Positions 55,801 to 64,000 of a DNA stretch of 64,000 nucleotides are shown here, piece after piece. The DNA is taken from NCBI RefSeq assembly GCF_963678635.1, contig NC_087064.1:56552338-56616337 (forward strand), in the 5' to 3' direction. The notes below the pieces were generated by a model. That model was given only the letters and a program-made list of their open reading frames with translations. It was not told the DNA's origin and did not search any database. Positions within the stretch are counted from its first letter, which is position 1. Each line of letters opens with the position of its first letter. Origin of the DNA: Symsagittifera roscoffensis (Eukaryota; Xenacoelomorpha; Acoela; Convolutidae). A program made the position numbers and the translations under genes.

Positions 55801-57411
55801 GATCTTTGGATGAGCTTCCTGGTGGTAGAGAATTTGGACGACGCCGACCAATTCATCTTGGACAGAGATTTTGTCAGAAATTTTGACGTGATGATTGACT
55901 TGAACAACGGTCTGATACGGATTAGAAACCCAGACCGGAAGTATGTTAAGAAACCTATTAATAGGATAATAACAGACGAAAACAAGGTACCAATTTTTTT
56001 AGATAGGAAAGTGAAGCTACAGCCAGGACAAGCTGTGGTAGCAATTTTTAGAATGAGAAATTTAAATCCGTTAAGCGATAGTAAACAGGTTTGTTTACTG
56101 CCGAATCCAAATAGTCAAAGTTCGGTGATTTTAGGCCGGAGCTTCTCGGTAACGCGAAACGGACTGTGTGTCAGTGTGTTATTGAACACACTGGACACCA
56201 CGGTTTCAATCCAGCGTGGAAAGAAGCTTGGTTACGCTTTGCCGATGAGGACCGACTATGAGGAGACACAAAACTTGAAGAAACACAGTGTAAAAGACTG
56301 TCTTTTTCATGCAAGTAAAGATAAAATTTTAAAGAGGATTAATGAATTAAAATTTATTCATAAATTGTTTTCAATGAAATCCGAAACGGACGACGGCTTA
56401 TCGAGCTGCTCGAATTTTCCGGAACGCCCCTCGTCATATGAACTAGAATCTGACAAACCAGTTTTGCCAGAGATAGAACATTTAAAAGGGAAAATAGGTG
56501 AGGGAGATTTCGAAAAATTGCGGGACCTCTTAAATCGGAACGCAGATGTATTTTCAAAACATAAGGCGGATATCGGTTGCTGTAACTTCGTCGAACACGA
56601 AATTGAACTAGAGGAAGGTGCCGTTCCGCACAGAGAAGGCGCGAGACGGATGACGCCACACAAGTCGGAAGCGTGCCGAGCGGAAATCGAAATGCTGCTT
56701 GAATACGACATGATAGAACCCTCTAAATCGCCGTGGGCTTGCGGGGTGGTAATGGCGAAAAATAAAGAGGTGCAGCTTAGATTTTGTGGCGACTTTCGTT
56801 ACTTGAACGCGGTAACAATTAAAGATGCGTACCCGATACCGCGGATAGACGAGAGCCTCTCTAAGCTTGGTGATGCCAAGTTCTTCACCACATTGGACTT
56901 GGGTTCTGCTTTCTGGCAGGTCCCTCTGCGGAAGAAGGATAGAGAGAAAACCGGATTCGCGTGCGAATTGGGATTGTACCAGTGGAAGAGGATGCCCTTC
57001 GGCTTGTGCAATGCAACGGCCACTTTTCAAAGACTGATGGCTCAGGCTTTGACCAGAGTGACCAAGAAGTACGGGAATCTCGTGATGTGTTACGTGGATG
57101 ACGTAGTCATAGCGACACCGACCCTGGAAGACCACATTGATCGGCTCGATGAGGTCTTTGGATGTATGAAAAGAGCAGGCTTGAAATGCAAACCATCAAA
57201 ATGTGAAAACCTTAGGGATTCGATCAAGTACCTGGGAAGAATGGTGGACAGGCATGGTGTGAGGCCAGATCCGGAAGCAGTGGAGGCTGTGTTGACATGG
57301 AAGGCTCCGAGCACGGACACACAGCTAATGAGCTTCCTAGGGTTTGCCGATTACTACCGGCAATTCATAAAAGGATATGCGGACAAGGTGTGTATCCGAT
57401 GCAGAAGCTGA
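52876..57411 (+). CDS. gag-pol: Element B Gag-protease-RT polyprotein, truncated by frameshift
   Basis: The protein is 1511 aa. A long coiled coil occupies ~66-190, followed by an Arg/Gly/Ser-rich linker ~200-330 and a capsid domain ~365-495 (TWIEVMKLHFEEE, RFEKRRQREDETIDKF). Two CX2CX4HX4C zinc knuckles lie at 562-575 and 614-627. A second helical region spans ~660-750. The aspartic protease has LLDTGAVV with its Asp at 921. RT begins near 1255, with LDLGSAFWQVPL near 1340 and the catalytic YVDD at 1406. Gag and Pol are in one frame without a stop. The ORF ends prematurely at 57411 because of a 2-nt slip in a GT run near 57395, just after the RT connection (GFADYYRQFIKGY). RT catalytic residues are intact. 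The Ty3/gypsy assignment rests on domain order. Confidence 0.9.
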   Translation: MTNSELQTGESRDRGLGNALADPDVDNEKTSRQRVKARISTSTKLPGTDRVTPPLVTPLVDNGAALEEALNNIVDSLGEQNEQMSIRMSELERAVHIERESLREEINCNRQEVGRSKKRLKESTDEHMAKNLSRMTREAEQRELRLRDEMEKLRIQQEQSLGTLDTKIDAMMERRTQAIMDRLEELLGRKNGPKEGEPNSGGPSREPKVNFNDHQRRRTYGSTRGRGSSSGYAKRDNRTWGPNSRASSSGNTQTSNERPTQGTHATGRSDSGNRRHASPERSDVGQGGNSYGDSDCRNAPNTEPLTRCEDTQAGHSRDATAMATAFEPRNRSLETFLTRLSKTNERSEKSRRVFKKPRCYKDESDGCIDTWIEVMKLHFEEEDLSERQECSALTSNLEGTALNCVMAKKQHQRDTAEKIFEILLNRFGSGVQGHQAMMRFEKRRQREDETIDKFLDDLEMLRRRSQPDESNRRMNLAVASKFIDGVKNDELRTMLATHYTPLSTNAPTPEELRLKSKEYLLLKPPSRSGYYKNNYGNFNNGPANQGNNWYKPRDYMDKRRSCANCSSTDHHVSACPTYKQGMKAIGFSLEDEDASEVDHEDFMRGVIAKFGPRCFFCNLEGHFKSDCPQFWDAVADIKHPRHEEALSGVKASKARLLSEAEARRKDKPQELATKKMQAVTEETCEPEPVTAADDFKIDYRAAARDALNRVQQELVTKEIEQKVKLELENEKLQEQLITFEATEVEETKAPSSLSMKFNVISGQRFGMVPQGSKIQSIISVAGHQVIRNLSEPSEFSSMHLDTYADYLRQVEPRTESRAVRALLTTGGPRMKKLHGRYLEVYGPYQVMLNVDGISIYIRTYVTTDDDQMGQIYLGEEELKVRRIGHDAMMEQDAVHIGYEADVTAHLLDTNGTKIGVTGLLDTGAVVSVMPMKTWERMGFTREDLIPTNLRLAAANRGAIYVAGRTPITVLPMGGRDLWMSFLVVENLDDADQFILDRDFVRNFDVMIDLNNGLIRIRNPDRKYVKKPINRIITDENKVPIFLDRKVKLQPGQAVVAIFRMRNLNPLSDSKQVCLLPNPNSQSSVILGRSFSVTRNGLCVSVLLNTLDTTVSIQRGKKLGYALPMRTDYEETQNLKKHSVKDCLFHASKDKILKRINELKFIHKLFSMKSETDDGLSSCSNFPERPSSYELESDKPVLPEIEHLKGKIGEGDFEKLRDLLNRNADVFSKHKADIGCCNFVEHEIELEEGAVPHREGARRMTPHKSEACRAEIEMLLEYDMIEPSKSPWACGVVMAKNKEVQLRFCGDFRYLNAVTIKDAYPIPRIDESLSKLGDAKFFTTLDLGSAFWQVPLRKKDREKTGFACELGLYQWKRMPFGLCNATATFQRLMAQALTRVTKKYGNLVMCYVDDVVIATPTLEDHIDRLDEVFGCMKRAGLKCKPSKCENLRDSIKYLGRMVDRHGVRPDPEAVEAVLTWKAPSTDTQLMSFLGFADYYRQFIKGYADKVCIRCRS

Positions 57412-58001
57412 TGCGCAACAAGGGGAAAAAGTTCGAATGGAACGATGAGGCACAGGTTGCTTTCGAGAACATAAAGCGGGAACTGTACGAAGCGCCAGTG
57501 CTAGGAATGCCTACAGAAAAGGGCATGTATGTTCTTGACCCAGACGCATCGGTAGTAGCCATCTCAGGAATATTGCATCAAGAGCAAGAGTGGAACGGAA
57601 GAACGGTTCTCCGTCCCATTACATACGGCAGCAAGGTCTTGAGTGACACGGAGATGAAGTATGGCGCACGAAAAGCAGAAATGTTTGCAGTAGTCACTTT
57701 CGTGGAAAAGTACCGTGCATACTTGGGGAGCGCTCCCTTCAAGTTACGCGTGGACAACAGAGCGTTATCCTGCATGAAAACCTATTCGATGGATCAGAGT
57801 TATATTGGTAGATGGATAGTAAGATTGGATGGCTACCATATGATAATCGAACATAGGATGCGTGATAAACACCACAATGCTGACAACCTCAGCAAGAAAA
57901 CTGAGTTCTATGAAAGATTGGAGCAGAAGCAGGCCAATCAGGCGGAAATAAAGGAGGGATTCTCGTTTCTGGACAAAGAACATATGAAGCGCTTCCCTTA
58001 A
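57400..58001 (+). pseudogene. pol: Element B RNase H domain (frame-shifted continuation of pol)
   Basis: It continues the polyprotein in another frame. RNase H acidic residues are visible in order: the Asp of VLDPDASVV, the Glu of ARKAEMFAV, the Asp of LRVDNRALS and the Asp of HHNADNLSK. The DAS motif has Val where many relatives have a polar residue. The frame is open back to 57297 but only meaningful after about 57400. It ends at 58001 (HMKRFP then stop), where another frame change leads into the next piece. Confidence 0.8.
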
Positions 58002-58009
58002 GGAGATGG

Positions 58010-58591
58010 TTGGATAAGTCTGGACATCCCATTCCAGGGCATCCTGAGTTACCGGTGGAGAAAGCAGCCGAGATAAAGATCCTATCCAAGGAGGACCCGG
58101 TCCCCTTGGATATGTTGCTGCGCTCGAATCTGGTCCAGCAAGAACTCTCTCGCATGAACATAAACAGTCTCTCATTATTGGATAAAGCGGTGCAGGTCAC
58201 ACCGCAAGTGATGCGGATGCTGGGTGGATTGTTAGAAAGAAAACTGACCAGAGATGACCGCGAGTGGACTGCAGCAGTGGCATCGCTAACAGTCAGTGAG
58301 AAGGTGAAGATCATGCCGTCCAGACGACAGCACGCAGAGAACGAGAGGGATTTTAGGACAATAGTCCAGCAACTAGTATCCTCAATACCCCACGAGATTT
58401 TAAACAGTACTTCTTACGGACAGACAGAACAGGGGAGCAGCAAGCGAAAGAAAATTGTCACTTTTGTGGACCAGGATAAGGAAGGTGAAAAGTTAGAACA
58501 AAATCCGCTGCAAGACTATTTGTCCGGGGAGACGAATGATGAGAAGAACCAGCGAGCACAAGATCAACGCCCGGAACAAGAAAGAAATTAG
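58010..58591 (+). CDS. pol: Element B pol linker between RNase H and integrase
   Basis: The piece is 193 aa, with Pro/Glu-rich and helical parts (LSLLDKAVQVTPQVMRML, KKIVTFVDQDKEGEKL), and no catalytic motif. It starts nine bases after the preceding stop, consistent with a small indel rather than a separate gene. The following 58592-58733 is open in yet another frame, so at least two more indels separate it from the integrase ORF. I read it as the tether between RNase H and integrase. Confidence 0.55.
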   Translation: MDKSGHPIPGHPELPVEKAAEIKILSKEDPVPLDMLLRSNLVQQELSRMNINSLSLLDKAVQVTPQVMRMLGGLLERKLTRDDREWTAAVASLTVSEKVKIMPSRRQHAENERDFRTIVQQLVSSIPHEILNSTSYGQTEQGSSKRKKIVTFVDQDKEGEKLEQNPLQDYLSGETNDEKNQRAQDQRPEQERN

Positions 58592-58733
58592 ACGAAAAAA
58601 TTCTTGATGAGAAACAGGACCTAGAGAACAAGGTTTTGTCCGGGGAGTTCAGATGGATGCGAAGAAGGCACAGACATGATCTGGAGTCTCCAGCACAAAC
58701 TCTTCAACGGATGACAATTCCCGGAACTCAGGA

Positions 58734-61097
58734 ATGGACACCTATTCAGACAGGAACTCGAGCTCGGGATCAGATTTGTCCGAACTAGCGATCCACACAC
58801 TACTAGTGGAAACTCGGGCAAGGGATCTGGACAGAGAGGTGTACCAGGATCCTGACAGCGATCGCTACCTTATACCAAGCGAAAGAGTCTTTCACAACGC
58901 AGCGGATGACTTGGAGACAATAGCGGTATCGAAACGTTCGATAAGTCTGTTGCCGCAGAAAGAGGTAGTCAGGACTGATCTTCAGCCGTTTAAACAAGAA
59001 ACACAGCCGTTGGCGAAGATTTGGTGCGTTAAGATGGAAGATGACACACACCAGCCTAATGAGCTGAATAGTCAGATGAGGGTCATGAAGACGTACTTGA
59101 AGGCAAGATACAGACTCTCGGATCTTCTAAGGGCGCAGAGAAATGATCGCATGACAAGCAACCTGAAAAGGTGGATCGAGAATGGTTCTCCAGATAAAGG
59201 GGACCTTGAGGAAGATAGTTATCGCATCCTGAGACAGTACTTCATGCAGAAGGAAGGGAGGTTATATTTGAACAAGGACGGGATTGTGGCTTGCAAAAGA
59301 AGAGAGGAAGACAGAGTCCTATACAAGTATAACGCGATAGTGTTACCGCATTTCTATCAGACAGAACTATTATTCAGGTCACATGATCAGATGGGCCATC
59401 AGGGGATCGACAAAGTATATCAGAGGATCCTGAAGCGCTTTGAATGGCCTGGAATGAAAAAGGCATGCGAGAAGTGGGTAACAACATGTCTGTCATGCCA
59501 GCAAGTCAAGGATCCAAGGAAGTTGCGATTTCCATTACAATCGATCGAGTCGTCTGAATTCAATGAGGTGGTGCAGATAGATCACCAGAAAATATGCATG
59601 ACAGACAGTGGCTATAATCAAGTGTTGGTCATGATAGATCATTTTACGAAGTATGCAGAGGCCGTGCCCTGCATAACTGCCTCGGCGGAGGAGACATGCG
59701 ACCACCTGATCAATACGTGGATAGCGAGACATGGCTTTCCGATGACGTTTCAGTCGGATAATGGAACAGCTTTCGTAGGAGAGCTTACGAAAGAGCTCAT
59801 GAGACGCTCACAGGTCGCTCAAGCTCACTCCACGACATACCACCCTCAGACGAATGGCTTAGTGGAAAGACAGGTGATGGGAGCATACAACAGCACGCAA
59901 CACTCCACCACCGGAGTCAGTCCACACATGATGCTAACTGGACACGAAAAGTCTTTACCCTTAACCTTCTTCTACCCAGAGTATGAGGGAAAGAAAACGT
60001 CCCCACAGGTCTACGTGAGGGATGTGATCAGACGCCAACAGGAGTTGAACGATTTGTGTAGACAAAATACTCAGCAAGCACAGGCAAGGCAAAGGAAAAG
60101 ATTCGACAAGACAGCAGCTGGTGCAAAGGCTTACTCGGTGGGGGACTACGTATGGGTATTTCAGAACGTTATACCACCGAAAGGGACGAAAAATCTCCTA
60201 AAAAAATGGAGGGGACCCTTCATGATTACAGAGGTGCACCAGGAGGGACGCTTTTATAGACTGAGTACTGGCCGAGCCGCCCACTACGAGAACATCAAGC
60301 CACACAATCCATCGACAGAAGACTGGTGTATACCTGCGGACATGGAAGAAGGGGATTATCTAATGATGGATCCTGCTTGTGAGGTCAACGAGAAGGGCAC
60401 CAGGGAGAAGAACGATGGAAGAGAAGTCGTGGAGGAAGGAACGGACACACCGCTGGACCTGGATCCAAACGAGGAGATCGAAGCGGACGATGAAACCTTA
60501 CCCTACGCAGAGGAAGATTGGCAGGATCCCGAACAGATAGAGGTTCCAAAGAATTTGGAACCGGATCTTCCGTTCACGATACAGACTCGTCAGAAGGACG
60601 GGACAAGACCAAGAAGAAAGTACAATCCTTACGGTGACGACTTTGTAGTGGATAGGATAGATCTGAAGAAGATAGTGGAGGAAGTAGTGGGTCTAGAGGA
60701 AATAACTGTGTCACAAGACATTGACATAGTCGATGATCACGACGATGAGTGGGTTGACGACTGGTCGAAACCCGAGGTAGAATTCGACGACGAGCAACAG
60801 CAATCATATGAACAAGACTTGACGAACCTGCGTGTCTTAGAGTGGCTGAATGAAACGACCTCGGATCCTGAGGAGACCAGCGTCACGGTTCAAGACGTAG
60901 ATCGTGGAAGCATGAAATACATCAAGACCGAACGAGATGATCCTTCCTGGGCTGCCCAGGAAGGACGACTACTCATTCCAGCTTCTAATCTCGACTTGAT
61001 ACCCGGTATGCGATCGACGGGGACGTCGATGGATATTTTTGTCCGGGGAGTGGGGGTAGGACTTACCCACACTGAAAACTTGATAATAAAAAATTAA
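58734..61097 (+). CDS. pol: Element B integrase with long acidic C-terminal extension
   Basis: The ORF encodes 787 aa. The zinc domain has two His near 215-221 (SHDQMGHQG) and CLSC near 251-254. The DDE triad is Asp 283 (QIDHQK), Asp 342 (QSDNGTAF) and Glu 378 (NGLVERQ), with the canonical 35-residue spacing. Directly after the Glu the sequence jumps to VMGAYNSTQ. Relative to Ty3-like integrases about 25-30 residues are missing there, an in-frame deletion flanked by CAG. A GPY/F-type DNA-binding motif (WRGPFMI) lies near 490. The remaining ~290 residues are very acidic and unusual for an integrase, and they lead into the macrodomain-like module. The frame is lost at 61097 in an A6 run. Confidence 0.85.
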   Translation: MDTYSDRNSSSGSDLSELAIHTLLVETRARDLDREVYQDPDSDRYLIPSERVFHNAADDLETIAVSKRSISLLPQKEVVRTDLQPFKQETQPLAKIWCVKMEDDTHQPNELNSQMRVMKTYLKARYRLSDLLRAQRNDRMTSNLKRWIENGSPDKGDLEEDSYRILRQYFMQKEGRLYLNKDGIVACKRREEDRVLYKYNAIVLPHFYQTELLFRSHDQMGHQGIDKVYQRILKRFEWPGMKKACEKWVTTCLSCQQVKDPRKLRFPLQSIESSEFNEVVQIDHQKICMTDSGYNQVLVMIDHFTKYAEAVPCITASAEETCDHLINTWIARHGFPMTFQSDNGTAFVGELTKELMRRSQVAQAHSTTYHPQTNGLVERQVMGAYNSTQHSTTGVSPHMMLTGHEKSLPLTFFYPEYEGKKTSPQVYVRDVIRRQQELNDLCRQNTQQAQARQRKRFDKTAAGAKAYSVGDYVWVFQNVIPPKGTKNLLKKWRGPFMITEVHQEGRFYRLSTGRAAHYENIKPHNPSTEDWCIPADMEEGDYLMMDPACEVNEKGTREKNDGREVVEEGTDTPLDLDPNEEIEADDETLPYAEEDWQDPEQIEVPKNLEPDLPFTIQTRQKDGTRPRRKYNPYGDDFVVDRIDLKKIVEEVVGLEEITVSQDIDIVDDHDDEWVDDWSKPEVEFDDEQQQSYEQDLTNLRVLEWLNETTSDPEETSVTVQDVDRGSMKYIKTERDDPSWAAQEGRLLIPASNLDLIPGMRSTGTSMDIFVRGVGVGLTHTENLIIKN

Positions 61098-61660
61098 GAG
61101 TAGCAAGAGAAATAGGAGACTTAGAAGCAGAATCAGGCAAAGAACCTAAGAAACCTGACATAAGGAGGGTAGTTGAGTCATATTTTAACTTACCAAATGA
61201 ATATTTAAGCAACATAATACTAACAGACAGTGATTTTATACTCACAAATAGAACATGTGCGATAGCAATCACGGCACACATGAGTTTTAGGACAGCGTTA
61301 GCGGCAGATTTTAAGAGAGAATATAAAAACATAGAGTTCCTGTGGAAGCAACGACCAGGAGTAGGGGGCGTAGCAGCCTTACCTCCGGCGGCGTCACAGA
61401 TACCGGGAAAATACCTATACTTCTTGGTGACGAGGGCGACGGAGAAGCAGCACGTGGACCCAGAGAACCTAGTCTTGTCCTTGACGAGGCTGAGGGACTT
61501 CCTCGTGGAAATGGACGTGAAGGAACTCTCGCTTCCAGTGTACGATCCAAACAGAGGACGACTGCATCCTCGGGAATTGTACGCGCTTGTACACGTGATT
61601 TTCTCTGATACTAATATACAAGTATATTTACATAAGAAATATTACTTAAGTATAGGCTGA
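61092..61660 (+). CDS. Element B macrodomain-like module (continuation of pol)
   Basis: The frame is open from about 61092, directly continuing the integrase ORF after a one-base change in the A-run at 61088-61094. The first ATG is only at 61280. The arrangement of strands and helices resembles a macro (ADP-ribose-binding) domain: FILTNRTCAIAI, then FRTALAADFKREY, a Gly-containing turn (RPGVGGVAAL), YFLVTRATEK, a helix with NLVLSLTRLRDFL, LSLPVYDPNRG and a final helix and strand (YALVHVIFSDTNIQV). Macro-like modules are known in some animal Ty3-type elements; their role is unclear, possibly removal of ADP-ribose marks. Ligand-binding residues cannot be confirmed by eye. Confidence 0.6.
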
Positions 61661-62062
61661 GTGACGTGCGAGAGGGTGTTAGGCTAAAGACTAAGTTGTA
61701 TGTAATGTGTGATATGTGTGCTATGTTATGTTATGTGTTATGTTATTAAGATTGGGGGTAAGAATGGGTTAGTGACCATGAACAACTGAATGACGATCTT
61801 GGGAATAGATCCAAAGTTTGGACTATCCAATCTTAGGTCGAATTCCAAAATTTTAGAGACCGATTGATTTAAATAAATTTTAGGATAAGATATCTTTATC
61901 TGAACTGTTTTTAAGCAAATTTTAGCATTTTAGCGATATATGTTAAGATGAAACTGACAAGTGTGATATTCGTGACATCTTTTCTAGATCCTGATTGATC
62001 GTTTAATTACTCACTTGAGTCAAATCTTTGAATCAAAACCGAATCGAACTTGAAAGAATAGA
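61661..62062. other. Element B spacer between pol and the SGNH protein
   Basis: About 400 bp of AT-rich, stop-filled sequence with a TGTGTTATG-rich patch (61690-61750). It could carry a splice acceptor or internal promoter for the downstream ORF. Nothing definite. Confidence 0.45.
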
Positions 62063-63319
62063 ATGGATAACTTCATCTTGGATGAATTGATGGACCTGGC
62101 AGAGGCATATGTGGGACCGATGGTAGATGCGATCTATCGTCGGCTGACCGATCGAGACTTCGCTCTGGAGGACCCAGAGGTAGTCATGTTGCTGACCGCC
62201 CTGATCAACATCTTGGGGCATGACGACCGTGGGGACCGCCCCACGGAAGTCCTGTTGATGGCAGCATATGGAGAGAGTGGAGTACTAGACCGCCCGAACA
62301 TGAGAGTGATGAGGTGGAGAAACGGGGCTCTCTCAGGGAGTGACTTGGCGAATGAGCCTGGTTTGGGAAGTTCTAGGACTTACCAACCAGGTGAGATGCC
62401 TATGCCCTCCAAGCCCAAACCTGGGCTGACGAGAATGCATCAGGAGATGAATAGCGAGGCTGCCTCGTCTGGTTCACCACTGAGAGCAGCTGTGCCACCA
62501 AAGAGGGCGAAAGTAGGACAGAAGGTTCAGACGAACCATACCATGCAAGATCTGGATGAGATGAAGATTGAACTGGAAAGTACGAAGAAGGAGCTGGACG
62601 AGATGGCCAAAAGCATGCTCAAGATGGAGGACGATCGAGACATGTGGAGAAGATTGTTCGAAGACTGCAACAAGAAGCAGGGTCAGGAAATTGAGCGCTT
62701 GAGGCAGGACTACAAAGAGCGTTCGGAACAGATGGCGTTGACAACGGCCGTGAAGAAAGTGATACCTGCAAGGAATATTCCTCGTGGGCAGTCCCCGATG
62801 GAGCTCTTGACGCCTCGAGAAATGAGTCAAACAACAGAGACACGGCTCCCGACAGAGACAAATCGAGTGACGATCCCGGATCCTAGTGACACCTTGGGTG
62901 ACCCCGTCGTGGAACAGACAGTGAGGAAGCTGATAGAGACAGCTGGACGACTGGTCGCCAACAAGAATGCGCCAGGTTCCGGGGTGACTGCGCCCTATGG
63001 AACGATCGACGACACGGGCAGAGTACGACTCTCCCAGACCGTGATCAGACAGGGGATAAGTGACGTGACGCCACTCATGGGGAGCTCGAAGGCCCCAGAG
63101 AGAAGAATACAGAAGATGCCAGCGAAGAAAGTGTCTCGCATAATAGACGTACAAAAGAACAATCAATTGAAATATAATTTCACGGGAGTTCCGGAGACAG
63201 ATCCGAGAGCTTGCTTCAATCGAGCGACTTGGAGCCCTGCAGTAAACCTGCAGCAACCACCACTGGGGACATCTCATCTGATACTGGAGACAGCTTGGTC
63301 AGAGTACTATCGAATTTGA
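62063..63319 (+). CDS. Element B downstream protein, N-terminal coiled-coil part
   Basis: The ORF has 418 codons. Residues 1-75 are a compact Leu/Asp-rich helical region beginning MDNFILDELMDLAEAYVG. A Pro/Ser linker follows, then a coiled coil near 165-235 (KIELESTKKELDEMAK) and a basic linker with QSPMELLTPREMS. The last ~25 codons are read in the wrong frame: the natural continuation is the SGNH domain in frame 1 from about 63260. An 11-bp direct duplication around CCTGCAG (about 63236-63254) accounts for the shift. Base composition matches Element B, so I treat it as part of that element. The N-terminal part matches no family I know. Confidence 0.65.
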   Translation: MDNFILDELMDLAEAYVGPMVDAIYRRLTDRDFALEDPEVVMLLTALINILGHDDRGDRPTEVLLMAAYGESGVLDRPNMRVMRWRNGALSGSDLANEPGLGSSRTYQPGEMPMPSKPKPGLTRMHQEMNSEAASSGSPLRAAVPPKRAKVGQKVQTNHTMQDLDEMKIELESTKKELDEMAKSMLKMEDDRDMWRRLFEDCNKKQGQEIERLRQDYKERSEQMALTTAVKKVIPARNIPRGQSPMELLTPREMSQTTETRLPTETNRVTIPDPSDTLGDPVVEQTVRKLIETAGRLVANKNAPGSGVTAPYGTIDDTGRVRLSQTVIRQGISDVTPLMGSSKAPERRIQKMPAKKVSRIIDVQKNNQLKYNFTGVPETDPRACFNRATWSPAVNLQQPPLGTSHLILETAWSEYYRI

Positions 63320-64000
63320 GGACCTCATGGGTCACCACGGTGATGGCCTTTAGAAGCGCGACGATAGCCCAGTTATATCGAATGGTGGAACTGATGAATC
63401 CAGGGAGGATCCCCAATGTGATGATCCTGGTTGGGACGAATGACATCTCCAGAGGTTCAGATGAGCAGGAAGCACTATGGGAGTCAATGATGGTGTGTTT
63501 GTTTACTACCCTCTGGCAGAAATTCAATTGCGCGGTACTGACCGTTTGCACTGTGCCAATGAACACGAGAAGCTTGACAGCAGCAGGAAGAAGGCACAAC
63601 GAGGGAGTCGTCAGGTGGAATAACATCTTGAGGAACCTCGCAAGTCGGAACGCCGGAAGAATGATCCTCATAGACATCGAACATGAGTTGAGAGCTATGG
63701 ATCAGGCCAGACTGACCACGGACGGCATCCACTTCGACAGTATCGAAGGACAAGCTTGGTTGAATCGAGTCTTCCAAGAGCGGTTGGACGAACTAGAGGC
63801 GGCACTCTTTGACACAGGAGTGCTGAAGGAAGAAGGAACAGCGAGTGACGCGGTGATTACTACCTTTGTGCCTCCTAGCCTGGAAACACGCTTGGGGACG
63901 GTTCCGGCCGTCACGAACTACAGACAACAGAGCTCCAGCGAACCAGGTCAAAGGACAGACGTACAGGATCGATTGGGAGAAGCGCCGATGAGGAGGACCA
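63260..64000 (+). CDS. SGNH/GDSL hydrolase domain, partial at window end
   Basis: This frame is continuously open to the end of the window, at least 240 codons, and has no own start. All SGNH blocks are present: TGDSLVRV with the catalytic Ser at 63292-63294, ILVGTNDIS (block III with Asn) near 63430, and TTDGIHFDS (block V Asp and His) near 63718-63745. The order and spacing fit a complete alpha/beta hydrolase fold of esterase type. It is the continuation of the preceding ORF. Esterase/SGNH domains are known in ORF1 proteins of CR1/L2 non-LTR elements; here the domain sits downstream of a Ty3-like pol. The downstream end lies outside the window. Confidence 0.8.

Noticed and set aside
52327..58821. 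Numerous minus-strand open frames opposite Element B
   Set aside because: They lie antisense to a continuous gag-pol reading frame with clear domains and have no motifs of their own.
61085..61097. Programmed frameshift linking integrase to the macro-like module
   Set aside because: The site is a bare A6 run without a downstream structure I can see, and similar small indels occur at other places in the same element. A random slip or sequencing error is more likely.

Overview
The window is eukaryotic, and almost certainly animal, nuclear DNA. It is mostly AT-rich and packed with mobile elements. It contains no prokaryotic operons, rRNA or convincing functional tRNA genes. The evidence for an animal genome is a hAT-type miniature element with an 8-bp target duplication, a tRNA-related SINE, two non-LTR retrotransposon remnants, two large Ty3-like LTR elements (one with an envelope-like gene), and decayed adintovirus/Polinton-type genes. 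I cannot name the species. Only one ordinary host gene looks plausible: a single-exon type II membrane protein at 2069-3673 (minus strand), which has a canonical polyadenylation signal.

Layout. 1-745: broken family-B DNA polymerase of viral/Polinton type. 1060-1455: 30-bp minisatellite that stays open in one frame. 2069-3673: putative Golgi protein gene. 4185-4384: 200-N assembly gap. 4526-8777: three tandem copies of a ~1.42-kb unit. 9.4-17.2 kb: nested dispersed and inverted repeats, plus a tandem duplication of a 1.39-kb unit. 17.4-18.05 kb: SINE and hAT miniature element. 19051-38409 (minus strand): Element A, a ~19.4-kb LTR retroelement with ~0.9-kb, nearly identical LTRs. Its order is leader, small ORFs, gag, protease, reverse transcriptase, RNase H, integrase, Pro-rich ORF, env-like gene, accessory ORF. 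41.0-42.9 kb: decayed adintovirus-like small basic protein, penton-like capsid protein and adenain-like protease. 45.1-48.3 kb: two unrelated non-LTR fragments in opposite orientation. 48.6-51.4 kb: a dispersed 12-13 bp motif. 52.1-64.0 kb (plus strand): Element B, a Ty3-like element with visibly higher GC and an unusually extended coding set.

Element B carries gag, protease, RT, RNase H and integrase, then a macrodomain-like module, then a further protein with a coiled coil and an SGNH/GDSL hydrolase domain that runs off the end of the window. Gag packages RNA, pol copies and integrates it, and the two hydrolase-like modules are add-ons of unknown role. Upstream lies a cluster of a repeated CCGGAGGGGTC-type motif that may be a protein-binding array. 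Element A has near-identical LTRs but many stops and frameshifts, so this insertion looks young while its proteins look dead. Both elements are described as they stand, breaks included.
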